Below, piece after piece: positions 44,592-54,594 of a stretch of 64,000 nt of DNA; position 1 is the stretch's first letter, and every line of letters begins with the position of its first letter. Source of the stretch: Lolium rigidum (taxonomy: Eukaryota; Streptophyta; Magnoliopsida; Poales; Poaceae); the NCBI RefSeq assembly GCF_022539505.1, contig NC_061508.1, positions 63,931,754 to 63,995,753 on the forward strand. The letters are read 5' to 3'. The translations under genes and the position numbers were made by a program. The notes under the pieces were generated by a model. The model was not told where the DNA came from. It worked only from the letters and a program-made list of their open reading frames with translations, and searched no databases.

Positions 44592-45683
44592 ATCCTTGAT
44601 GCTGTAAAAGGGGCGCGCGGCAACAAAACCGTCGGTTTAGCGCGCGCGGGTGGCCGCGCGAACCCCTAGCGGACGCGGGAAAAACTTTGCCCCGCCCGCG
44701 CTTTTGCGCCATCCCGCGTGGGAAAGTTGGCCAACCGCTGAATCTTCCGCGTGACCGCGCCTCCGTCTCTCTCTCTCCCTCTCTCCACCGCGTGTCCACC
44801 TTCCATGGCGAGGAGCGGATCCGACTCGGAACCTTCGACACCGCGCATGAGGCGGCGCGGGCCTACGACGCCGTCGCCTGGCGCCTCGGCCGGCCCCGCC
44901 GCCAAATGAACTTCGATGACGTTTGGACGCGTGAGCAGGCGGAGATGCTCGCGCCGCCATCGCCGACCGTCATGACCGAGCAGCGGCGCCACGCCCGCGA
45001 GCTCGAGCAGCGCCTGCGCGTGGCGGAGCAGGACGAGCGTCTGCGCCTCGAGTGGGCGCGCGCGTTCCCGGAGGACGTCGCCGCCATGGAGGCTTTTTAC
45101 GCGCAGAAGAAGGAGGCCAAGGTGAAGGCGGCGGCGAAGAAGAAGGCCGACCGCGACAGGCGCCGCGCCGAGTCGGCGGCGAGGAAGGCGGAGAGGGCGG
45201 AGAAGGCGGCGCGGAGGGCGAAGAGGGCGGAGGAGAAGAAGAGAGGCGCCGGACCGTCGACAAACATGCCCACCTCCTCCTCCTCCTTTGAGTGGACGAC
45301 CACTCCGGTCTCCGACACGACTCCGACTAGCGGATCGTCGGACTTCGAGTGGGAGGACTCTGAGTAGTTTAGTTTAATTTAAATAAAATGTCGGTATTTG
45401 TCAAACTTTTAAATATATTTCGTAATTTTCAGTTAAATTTTCGTAATTTATTTGATTTGGTTGATCCGTTTCAAACGATATACGAAAACTAGCCGTTCGC
45501 GTGGCCACGCGCGCTGTATTTTAGTGCGTCCGAAGGAGGTCCAATTTTACCGCCCGCGCACGCGCTGCATTTTAGCGCGTCCGGCGGGGCGAAGTTCGGC
45601 CAAGCGCGCGGCAAACGTTTACAGCGCGTTCGAAGGGAGGTATAGCGCGCCGAAATTTGGCACGCATGTTGGAGATGCTCTTA
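44592..45683. mobile_element. DNA-transposon-like GC-rich inverted repeat carrying the half-AP2 gene
   Basis: The flanks of the AP2-like ORF are inverted copies of each other: AGCGCGCGCGGGTGGCCGCGCGAAC at 44639 matches the inverted AGCGCGCGTGGCCACGCGAAC from 45493-45515, and GCTGTAAAAG..GCGCGCGGC at 44600 matches inverted GCTGTAAACG..GCCGCGCGC from 45600-45625. The right end GAGCATCTCCAACA (inverted) next to TTA resembles PIF/Harbinger-type ends in grasses. The left terminus is degraded and no TTA duplication can be shown. Classification is inference. Confidence 0.45.
44687..45367 (+). CDS. Truncated AP2-domain / coiled-coil protein of an expanded grass family
   Basis: An open frame of 226 residues. 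Residues about 45-78 (GEERIRLGTFDTAHEAARAYDAVAWRLG then NF) are the second half of an AP2/ERF DNA-binding domain, with the conserved RAYDA helix and closing Asn-Phe. The first half, with the YRGVR-type strands, is missing and replaced by unrelated sequence. A long Ala/Lys/Arg/Glu coiled coil follows (about 95-190), then a Ser/Thr-rich acidic tail with two (D)FEW motifs and ending WEDSE. I recall many grass proteins with this same architecture. Lacking half the DNA-contacting sheet, it is unlikely to bind DNA as a normal ERF. It may be a gene passenger of a DNA transposon; expression is unknown. The true start is uncertain. Confidence 0.5.
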   Translation: MPRPRFCAIPRGKVGQPLNLPRDRASVSLSPSLHRVSTFHGEERIRLGTFDTAHEAARAYDAVAWRLGRPRRQMNFDDVWTREQAEMLAPPSPTVMTEQRRHARELEQRLRVAEQDERLRLEWARAFPEDVAAMEAFYAQKKEAKVKAAAKKKADRDRRRAESAARKAERAEKAARRAKRAEEKKRGAGPSTNMPTSSSSFEWTTTPVSDTTPTSGSSDFEWEDSE

Positions 45684-45689
45684 CATAGT

Positions 45690-46200
45690 TCACCAAAAAT
45701 GCATCTTTGTGTCCATGTTGACACCCATCTTTATTTAAGTTGGTGGTTCTATGAATTAATTTTAGTTATAAAATTCATTGAACTTCTTTGTAGCTTTTTG
45801 TTTGGCTAGGCTTTAATTCGAAGATACATGGCCATTTTCACAAAGTTAAGGCCATTTGCATACTGATTAAGAGACTAATAAGTGTGACACTTTCTTAAAG
45901 AAAATTTCTCATATATAAAAGTGCACATTTTAGGAGATTAGTAGGGGGCATGTCTCTATTTATATTCAGATTATGTGAGCACAGAACATTCCCCCGGATC
46001 CAGGCCTTCTATCTATCTCATTTACGTTTGTCTCCTATAAAACAAGTCCTAAGAAAAAAAATCTTTGAACTTCTTTGAAGCTTTTTGTTTGTTTAGGCTT
46101 TAATCTGAAGATACATGGCCACTTGGACAATGTTAAGGCCAATTGCATACTGATTAAGCGCCTCAGTGTCTGACGCTTTCTTGAAGACAAAGGCTGTTGG
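45690..46200. repeat. Pair of 125-bp direct repeats
   Basis: 45780-45906 and 46069-46197 share GAACTTCTTTG(T/A)AGCTTTTTG, AGATACATGGCCA, GTTAAGGCCA and TTGCATACTGATTAAG. They are separated by about 160 bp of unrelated AT-rich sequence. Confidence 0.85.
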
Positions 46201-47104
46201 CCCTGGACGGCCTAAATAGCAAGGCAATGGATTTGAGAGCTTAAAACATGAACTCTCGCTGATTATACTTTCTGAAGGGCCACGTTGCTGAGTAAATATA
46301 TTGACACAAAAGAGAAAGGAATGTTCTAGTGACTAATGCTCATTGCCAGTTTCTGTGAAAGTTGTAACCTGAAATACCGATTCAATAGCCTTTTTTCATC
46401 CACATAAGAAGTACTGGACTAATCGTCAAGTGAGGCTATTTTATGAAAAGAAAAGGACAAGGTAAAACAAAGAAAAGGCCATTGCCGTGTGCTTACTTTT
46501 CACAATAGCTCCTTGCTTGCCGTGAGCCGTTTGCTTCTTCTCTGTGGCCGTCTTTTGCCGACAGATGGAGACATGCTCCTAATAATCTCCTCAAATGTGT
46601 GGATATCTCCGAAGCGGTTCAGAATTGATACGCCGGCTGCCGGCATATGCCTCCGCCTGCCTTAGTCTCCGGCACGTAGACTCTGTGTGTGTGGTCATCC
46701 TGGAGAAGCTCTCTCTTCCGCTTATGATCAAATAATTGTCAACGCCCCACTTCGTCTCGCCATCATTCTTGCTCCCTCTCAAGTTGTCTCGCACGCTGCA
46801 TTGACACGTCTACGTTGACCAGAAATGCGTTTTATACAGGGCACGGTGGGATAAATCAGCCAGTCGATTTCAGGGCCCTGAATACTATGCTTCTAGACGT
46901 TTTTCATATGTCGATGTCGTTTACTTCTCACAAACACGAAGACCGAAAGCCAGCCACTATTCAGGTCGAGATGAACAGTGAAAAGGATCATAGGGCGTGT
47001 TGGGCCAAGAGTGCTCCCATTGGTTGCTGGAGTGCAGCAATGAAGCCCATCCTACTAAGCACAGGCCTCCGCTTTCACTTTCAACGGCAGGATCACTATG
47101 ATAA
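46201..47104. other. Intergenic, no gene recognised
   Basis: A plus-strand frame at 46815-47108 (97 codons) has no recognisable domain. AGGGCGTGTTGGGCC at 46992 resembles ends of some grass DNA transposons but no partner end was found. Confidence 0.4.
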
Positions 47105-47132
47105 CTAGATGATACCCCGCACGTTGTTGCGG
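47105..47132 (-). mobile_element. Helitron-like 3' terminus
   Basis: Read on the minus strand, the hairpin CCGCA-ACAACG-TGCGG is followed by GGTATCAT and then CTAG|T, the arrangement at Helitron 3' ends (short GC hairpin about ten bases before CTRR, inserted before T). The GC-hairpin plus CTAGT phrase is frequent in grass Helitrons. I could not find the TC-beginning 5' end to the right, so the size of the element is unknown. Confidence 0.45.
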
Positions 47133-48511
47133 AAACATTAGCTACAAAATATTGAAACAATTGCTGCACAATAATTTGTTGATATGTTACAAAAAAAAAA
47201 GTTTTGATACTATAGTTAAAACTTCAAGCATGAAACATGCAAATATTATTCCATATTCTATAGAAAATAAAATATATAAGAGCAATTTATGAGCAGTTAC
47301 ACTTTTTTCCTGAAATTTCATTCATTTGTATTCGGATACACAACTATGCTATATGTACAAAGGAAGGAAGCGGAGACTATACATGTGATGATGAGAATAA
47401 GTTGTGAAATTCTCTATTCCCGTTTCCTTTGTAACTATTTGACTAATCTAGCACGTAGAATAGATTAAAAGCTTGTATAGCTAATCAAATACAGTACAAA
47501 GTGAGTTCGTAAACTCCACCGTCATAATAAGCCAAAGAGATGATTGGAAGAAATGAAAGGAGGGATCCTAACTCTCCTTTCATCACGTATTGTCGCTTTC
47601 TCTCTAACCTTGTGCAGGACATATATACTGACCTCTCTACTTTTTTATCTGCATTCATTTAGTAAAGCTCGTCACTTTCTCTCCAATCCCTGTGCACGCA
47701 AATAGCACAGCAAAATATCAGCGAATGGACAGTCAGTATCCTGAAAAACAATCTAGCTACTACTGACATCAAGTGCTAATTTTCCTACCATGCCAGAAAT
47801 TTGGCAACTACTAATAAATTATCATAGAAGCGATTTGTCTCATGCAAAGGCTGGGGCATAACATTGTAAAATACTGCACTGAAAAAAGATGCTACTTGTC
47901 TCATATTTTGCGGTCTCTCTGATCCAGCACCCTGTCAAGAGAGCTGCAGATAACCATAGCAAAGAAGAACAAATCAGTATTACACAATCTATAGAGAAAG
48001 ACATGGTGAACCACTCGTGATTGGAAGTTGCAGGCAGATGAGTTGCTGAAGGTGAAGAATCTGTAGATGGAGGCGGGTACTTGTACAACAAAATTCCAAA
48101 ACAGTCCGCACACAGTAGTTACCCCACGGCAATTCATCCATTACCGGGCGAAATCCATGATGAAGCTCTCCAATAAGAAAGGTCGAGAGAGTTGAGCATA
48201 AGGAACGGCATTTGAGATCAGCGTGGGTGTTTTGATCTGAGTTGTTGTGCTCATATAGAGGGACTATGGCAACGAGTCGAGTTGATCCGATCCTGGTTTA
48301 TAAAGGCGAAGCCGACTGCTAGTTTGCCATCGTCAGTTTCTTCGACATGGAGAAGATACTGGAAGATGCAGTTTCTTACTTCAAAAAAAAAAAGGAAGAT
48401 GCAGTTTCTAGTGTGTTAATGACGGAAGAGTTGGTGGAGGAGCCGAACATGGAGGGGAGATGTGAGGTCGCGAGGAGCAATGGAGAAGATGAACATGTAA
48501 TTGGCATGAAT
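47133..48511. other. Intergenic or Helitron interior, nothing recognised
   Basis: AT-rich DNA. A 62-codon plus-strand frame at 48347 contains a duplicated GAAGATGCAGTTTCT phrase around an A-run; it has no domain and is not called a gene. Confidence 0.4.
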
Positions 48512-48595
48512 AGATTGGAATCGCCGACCGATTGAAGTCGAGGGGGATTGGTAAGATTGGAATCGCCGACCGATTGAAGTCGAGGGGGAGGCAAA
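48512..48595. repeat. Two tandem 42-bp units
   Basis: AGATTGGAATCGCCGACCGATTGAAGTCGAGGGGGA occurs at 48512 and 48554, period 42 bp, with a C-T-free linker GGTA. Confidence 0.9.
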
Positions 48596-48938
48596 TCGTG
48601 TGGTTGTAGTGCAGGGCGTCTGGGGCTTGAGGAAGACGACCGGGCTTCAGGAAGAAGACCAGGCACGAGTCGGCTGCAGTGGGCCAGTGGGCCGAAACTG
48701 ATTACCCTTCAACAAAAGTGAATCACAGGTTCTCAAAATAAAAGTGAATCACATTGTCGTGGGAAGGAGGTGACATGGCATACAACTCATCAGTAACTGA
48801 AAAAAGGATGTGGCATGCTTGCATGTTGAGATAATTACCTATAGTGGGTTGCTCCAATTTAGATATTATAGATCACTCCTAGTAAGTATGTAAAATATTA
48901 TCCATTTCGAGATAGGCTGCTATGTCATAAGTGTTGAG

Positions 48939-50264
48939 GTTCAGTGGCCTTTTATTGGTTGGGAGAACGGCAAATGAAATTAAATATAACAATAATGGGG
49001 GAGAATGTTGGTTAACCTGTTAGGTTTAACGGGAAACAAAAGACTGATAAGATTTAGTCAAAACAATGTTAAGGAGGAGCCCCACGAATCAACATCCGTG
49101 ACCACCTCGTATGCAACTAACACGCCTTAATCGGGGGCACCAAAACCAACTCGTTGGTTTGGTCCCCTGTTGTCTGCGCCATATAAAGGGTGGAGACCCT
49201 AGCAGCGATCGATCTGATTGAGTTCACGATCGCATTTCTTGGCCTCCTACATCCCCACACCCCTATTGATCTAGAAAGGAACATCAGTGATGAGAAGATC
49301 AAGCTACACTGTACTAGTGCTAGGGTAGTGCCGCTGGAAACCAGAGGGGATCGGGAGGATCTCCAGGTCGTCTGCTTCATCTACATCACCATTGCATCAA
49401 GCATGCGTCATGGGATCTTCAGCTCCTCGTAATGATCATCTATACCATTTTGTTTTATGTGCATTAGGTGTTCTAGCTGCTGCAATTGTTATCTTGTGCT
49501 AGACATGAATTTTTTATTTATTCTAACAATACTTTTTTTGACACCTATACCGTAGGGAAAACCCGTACGGTGTAATTTTATATTAATAAGGGAAACACTT
49601 TATAGGAACACACCAAAAAAAGAAGTTACATCAAGGAGGATATAAATGGAAAGAAAAAAAACATGGGGATTAACTAAGAGTAGCTAGCAGCCAGTCAACT
49701 AGAGGTTGAGGTTCAGTGGTCTTTTATTGGTCGTTGCAACACCTCAGTTTGGTCTATTATTTCTATGGAGAACGGCAAATAAAGTTAAATATAACAATAA
49801 TGGGGGAGAATGTTGGTTGACCTGTCAGGTTTAACGGGAAACAAAAGACTGATACGATTTAGTCAAAACAATGTTAAGGAGGAGCCCCACGAATCAACAT
49901 CCGTGACCACCTCGTATGCAACTAACACGCCTTAATCGGGGGCACCAAAACCAACTCGTTGGTTTGGTCCCCTGTCGTCTGCGCCATATAAAGGCTGGAG
50001 ACCCTGGCAGCGATCGATCTGATTGAGTTCACGATCGCATTTCTTGTCCTCCTACATCCCCACACCCCTATTGATCTAGGGAAGCACAACAGTGATGAGA
50101 AGATCAAACTACAGTGTACTAGTGCTAGGGCAGTGCCGCTTGAAACCAGAGGGGATCGGGAGGATCTCCAGGTCGTCTGCTTCATCTACATCACCATTGC
50201 ATCAAGCATGCGTCATGGAATCTTTAGCTCCTCGTAATGATCATCTATACCCTTTTGTTTTAGG
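48939..50264. repeat. Duplicated 0.5-kb segment, LTR- or leader-like
   Basis: 48939-49460 and 49706-50264 are about 95 percent alike by eye. Both start GTTGAGGTTCAGTGG, share a TATA-type CGCCATATAAAGG and end at CTCCTCGTAATGATCATCTATACC..TTTTGTTTTA. The second copy has about 35 extra bases near its start (GCAACACCTCAGTTTGG). The 245-bp spacer includes GTAGGGAAAACCCGTACGG. The organisation recalls two LTRs of a very small element, but clean TG..CA ends and a target duplication are missing. Confidence 0.7.
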
Positions 50265-50349
50265 CATCGCCTTGGCTCGCATCGGCCTAGCAATTTTCGG
50301 CCTGTTTGGTTACCTGGCCTCACCCGCGTTCACTAGTAGGAAAAGCCTC

Positions 50350-50545
50350 ATCAGTGGCGCACCAAAAATGGATTCTGTGGCGCATGGGAGGTGCGCCACA
50401 GAAACTTCGCCACAAAATTAAGGTTTCTGTGGCGCACCGGCCCATGCGCCATAGAATTAAGGTTTCTGTGGCGCACGTGTTCTTAGGTGCGCCACAGAAA
50501 AGCGTGCGCCACGAGAATTGGTTTTCGGTGCGCCACGAGAATTTG
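50350..50545. repeat. Left subterminal repeat array of the CACTA element
   Basis: At least six copies in both orientations of TGCGCCAC(A)GA(A). Such arrays are the binding sites of CACTA transposition proteins in known family members. Confidence 0.85.
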
Positions 50546-51159
50546 CTTGTATTATACACGATTTTGTGCTGCCTGCTATACACATGCGGTTTATACACGG
50601 CAATATACGGAGATACGGAGTTATATACAGCAATATTCAGATATAATATAAATATCATGTACATTGCACAGATATAACATAGACATCATCATCACATTAC
50701 TTAGAGCCCGATCGAGATACATATATAGTGGCAAGTGTCAAATGTTTTGCATACAACTCTTAATTCATACAAAATTCACAATTTCGAGATACAAAGTAGT
50801 CTTCATCCGGTTCCTCCTTTGCTCCCTCATCTCTACCCACCAGGCTCGCTTGCATCGGGATCTTTCATCCGAGTTCCTACTATGATGAAAATGGAAGAAA
50901 GTGAGACCAACAAGTCCGATGCACAAGAGAAATGGAATAAATGCCTCATACATTGTTGGTCAACACAAATATTAACATTCGAGGGACGGCGTAAGTGAGA
51001 CCAAGTCCGATGCACAAGAGATTGATATTTGTGCTATCTTACCAGACTCACTTACGCCGCCCCCGAGTGTACGGTGACCAAACATTTTAATCATCGGCAT
51101 TTTGAAAATCTCAAAGCAAATGGAATGACAAAATGGAATAAGTGCCTCATACATTGTTG

Positions 51160-51785
51160 GTCAACACGTATACACCGCAGCATACTTTGCAGAAGGGCCC
51201 CCTTTCCCCGGCCGCCGTTCCGTGAACGGGTGCTTGACGACACAACGACGCCGATCTGCCTCTCCGGCGCAGAACCACGGCAGTCCCTCGCCGTCCAGTG
51301 AACGAGTCCTTAATGCAAAGACCGTGCTGGCCTGCCCAGCATTATGCCGGGCCGTGTTGTCGCGCTTCAGGCCGTGTGTCCCGCGCCATGCACTGTTCGC
51401 CTTCTTGCCCGGTGAACCAATAGACTGATCGTTGGAATAAGGAAACCGATGACGGTCGGTCGCAAGATTAAATTGCGATCGGCCATCATCGGCTTCCTTA
51501 TTCCAACGATTAGTCTATTCGTTCACCGGGCAAAAAGCGAAGAGTGCGGGCGCCTCGTGACTACGGCCGAGCACGGCAGCGAGGGTCGGCATGATGCTAG
51601 GGAGGCTGACTACCGTCTTTGCATTAAGGACTCGTTCACGTCTTGGACAGCGAGAGAAGAAAAGTGGTGATGCACCGGAGAGGCAGGTCGGCGTTGTTGT
51701 CTCGTCAAAGACTCGTTCACGGAACGGCGGCCGGGGAAAGGGGGCCCGTCTACAAAGTATATTGCGGCGTATAGGTGACCAAACA
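51160..51785. repeat. Foldback with arms of about 300 bp
   Basis: The left arm (about 51160-51465) and right arm (about 51473-51785) are inverted copies separated by only GATTAAA at 51466-51472. Pairing is close near the centre (GTTGGAATAAGGAA with TTCCTTATTCCAAC) and again at GGGCCCCCTTTCCCCGGCCG near the outer ends, with a weaker middle. A transcript would form a long hairpin. Confidence 0.85.
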
Positions 51786-52310
51786 TTCTAATCATCGGCA
51801 CTAAAATGGAAGAAAGAGCCAAGTGGTATCTCAACTAGATATCATATGCCTCATACTTTGTTGGTCGAAAGAAATATTAACATTCTAGGATGGGGTCAGT
51901 GAGGCCAGGTAGAATGCACAAGAGATTGATATTTGTGCCATCGCACCGGGCTCACTGGCCCCACCCCGGAGTGTACAAGTGACCAAACAATTTAATCATC
52001 GGCACTAAAATGGAAGAAAGGCCAATGCAATTAAGAAGTAGCTAGTATGAACTAAATGGAATGCCTCATACTTTGTTGGTCGAAACAAATATTAACATCC
52101 GGGGATGGAGTAAGTGAGGCCGGAGTAGGATGCACAAAATATTGATATTTGTGCCATCACACCAGAGCTCACTTGCTCCACCCCAGTGTACGAGTGATCG
52201 ACCAACCATCTAATCATCGGCAAGTACAAAAACACCAACAAACCGGCAACCATGGTGACATAAGTCAAGATGCTCAAACACATATAGCATGCATGGAGCG
52301 AGATGCTCCA

Positions 52311-52925
52311 AAGGGATTATTCATCACTTGGTATATAGACCAAGTGATGCTGTAAAAGAGAGGCCAATCAAGAACCGAGTAAATCCAGTAAGTGATAGAT
52401 ATGCCTAAACAAGCAATAACACATAGCATATCCCAGCTAACCGGATGAGACAAGTCTTGGTAGCCAAGCTGAATCACCTAGCACCACCTAGCCTTTTAAA
52501 ACCATCGAAAGCAGTCCTTTTTCTTCAAAGGATACCACAGTGGCATTCATTTACATGATCCCCTACTTGTGGATATCTCTATTTTCATCAAAGCCAACAA
52601 GAAATAGAAATTTATCATTACTCGGTTGAGTTCAAAACAAAGCTGGGGTACCATAAGGGATTATTCATCACTTGGTAGTAACCAAGTGATGCTGGCAAGA
52701 GAGAGGCCAAGCTTGAGCTAGTCAATCCAGTAGAGATGGATATGCATAAGTAAGCAAGAACACATAGCCTATCCAAGTTAACCAGATAAAACCAACCTTG
52801 ACAGCCAACTTAATAACCTAGCATCACCTAGTCTTTTAAACCATCGAAACTTCCCATTTTCTTCAAAGGATACCACGGTGGCATTCATTTACATGATTCC
52901 CTAATGTGAATATCTCTATTTTAGT
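52311..52925. repeat. Two 270-bp direct repeats, each with a short hairpin
   Basis: 52311-52585 and 52656-52925 share AAGGGATTATTCATCACTTGG, GAGAGGCCAA, CACATAGC, CCTTTTAAA and CAAAGGATACCAC.GTGGCATTC. Each begins with a small hairpin (CATCACTTGGT..ACCAAGTGATG). Confidence 0.85.
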
Positions 52926-53624
52926 ATCTGTTCTTATCCAAGTTTTTGCCTCAGCCTTTGCATCATTGGCTGAGCCAAGACATCAAGCATCTGGCCAGGG
53001 AGCATTCTTTCTTTTTAGGGAACTATATGAACTATATGCACATGATCCGAGTAAGCATCCCCACTAATCGAGCATTATAAGCATAGTAGCATACCATAAG
53101 CTCACAACAATCCATCAAGTAAATCTTCACAAGGATACCACGGTAGCATAGTAGCATACCATAAGCTCACAAGAATCCATCATTTTCTTCACAAGGATAC
53201 CACGGTAGCATACCATAGTAGCATTTAATGCATTTAAATGAACCAGGTAGCATCAAAACCAACCAAATGTCCAACTAGCAAGCAATACCAAGTGAGCAAG
53301 TCTTCATTACCTTGTACAGGTTCGAGACATGGATTTATTTCCAACAAAGGATGGAAATCAAATTAACATCATTGAATTAAATTGAATCATTACCATCACA
53401 TGGTTCATCAATAACAATTAGGGGCAATGCATCCGGAGCAATAGCAGACAATGCATCCGAGCAACAGCGGCAATGCATCCGGAACCACTCTCGAGGTACA
53501 TCAACCATGAGCAATGAGCCGATAAGTAAATCACTAGCACATGATGATCATTTGACCATTTAGAGCATGGACACACAAGCAATAGCAACGGTATAGTTCA
53601 CCGGGAATGGTGAGAAGCTGCAAG

Positions 53625-53850
53625 AGCATGCATCTAGGCTGCGGCAACAATGACAACAAGCTAGGATAGATAGATCAACGAGCAACGGCAGCCAGGTACA
53701 TCAACAACAACAACGGCACAACCGGAGCATGCATCTAGCTGCAGCAACAATGACATCAAGCTAGGATAGATAGATAGATTGCATCCGAGTAGCACATCAA
53801 CGAAACAACGAGCTAGAACATCAACAACAACGACGGCACAACCGGAGGCG
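53625..53850. repeat. Tandem repeat of about 110 bp in the CACTA element
   Basis: Two units share GCAACAATGACA(A/T)CAAGCTAGGATAGATAGAT and ACATCAACAACAACAACGGCACAACCGGAG. Just upstream, 53423-53480 has three GGCAATGCATCCG(G)A words. Confidence 0.8.
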
Positions 53851-54237
53851 GCACACGAGCATTTCGTCGAGCACTTTGTGCTCGCGCGGAGAGGAAGAGG
53901 GAGGGGAGGGAGGGGAGGGGAGGGGAGAGAGTTCACCGACGACAGGGGTGGAGGAGGAGGTTGACGACGACGGCATCGGTGGAGGAGGAGGAGGACGCGT
54001 CGGCTCCTCCACCTTCACGCGAAGGCGGCCCCTCCTCGCCGTAGCGGCAGCTTGTGCTGCAGGTGGCGGGGATGGGAGGACCATGGCGGCATGCGGCCCT
54101 CGCGGAGGAAGGCGGCGGCGACGGCGATGGCGACGACCATGGCGGCGCGCGGCGGATCGGAGGAGAGGGGAGAGGGGAGAGGGGAGAGGTGAACGGGCGG
54201 GGGAGGGCATGGGCGAGATGATATAAGTTACCTTAGT

Positions 54238-54530
54238 TACGTGGCGCACCCGAGCAAGTGCGCCACGGAATCAACTACCTACGTGGCGCACCGAAGCACG
54301 TGCGCCACGAAAGAGTTATTTCGTGGCGCGAGCACGCCATGTGCGCCACGAAATACCTACACTAATAATTGGTGGTGGCGAGGATGTGGGCCCCATATAA
54401 TTTCTGTGGCGCAATGTTCAGTAGTGCGCCACAAAATTAAGCTATTTCTGTGGCGCACCTAGCATGGTGCGGCACAAAATAACATTCTGTGGCGCATTTT
54501 TAGTGGTGCGCCACAGAACTAAGCTCTCCC
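54238..54530. repeat. Right subterminal repeat array of the CACTA element
   Basis: Repeated GTGGCGCACC..GTGCGCCAC pairs every 30-45 bp up to the right terminal repeat; same word as the left array. Confidence 0.85.
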
Positions 54531-54594
54531 TATAAGGGTTTTCCTACTAGTGGTTGTTGCAGGAACCGGTTCTCAAAGTACCCTCGGGCCAGGC

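Larger units (their letters stand above)
50331..54552. mobile_element. Complete non-autonomous CACTA transposon
   Basis: The left end CACTAGTAGGAAAAGCC and the inverted right end CACTAGTAGGAAAACCC are CACTA-type terminal repeats, flanked by the 3-bp duplication GTT (50328-50330 and 54553-54555). Subterminal regions (50350-50545 and 54238-54530) are packed with direct and inverted copies of TGCGCCACAGAA / GTGGCGCAC. No transposase reading frame is visible; the interior consists of repeats, a foldback and a GC-rich block near 53880-54200. It would need a transposase in trans. Confidence 0.95.

Noticed and set aside
44687..45367. A normal AP2/ERF transcription factor
   Set aside because: The first half of the DNA-binding domain is missing and the locus lies within transposon-like inverted repeats.
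46992..47104. A second DNA transposon ending AGGGCGTGTTGGGCC
   Set aside because: The phrase resembles a known type of end, but I could not find an inverted partner or target duplication.
48939..50264. A complete TRIM retroelement
   Set aside because: The two copies do not end in TG..CA, lack a target duplication and have no identifiable primer-binding site.
53821..54249. A 142-residue Pro/Arg-rich gene at the right side of the CACTA element
   Set aside because: Low-complexity composition from GGA/GGC repeats, no domain, and overlapping equally open frames on the other strand.
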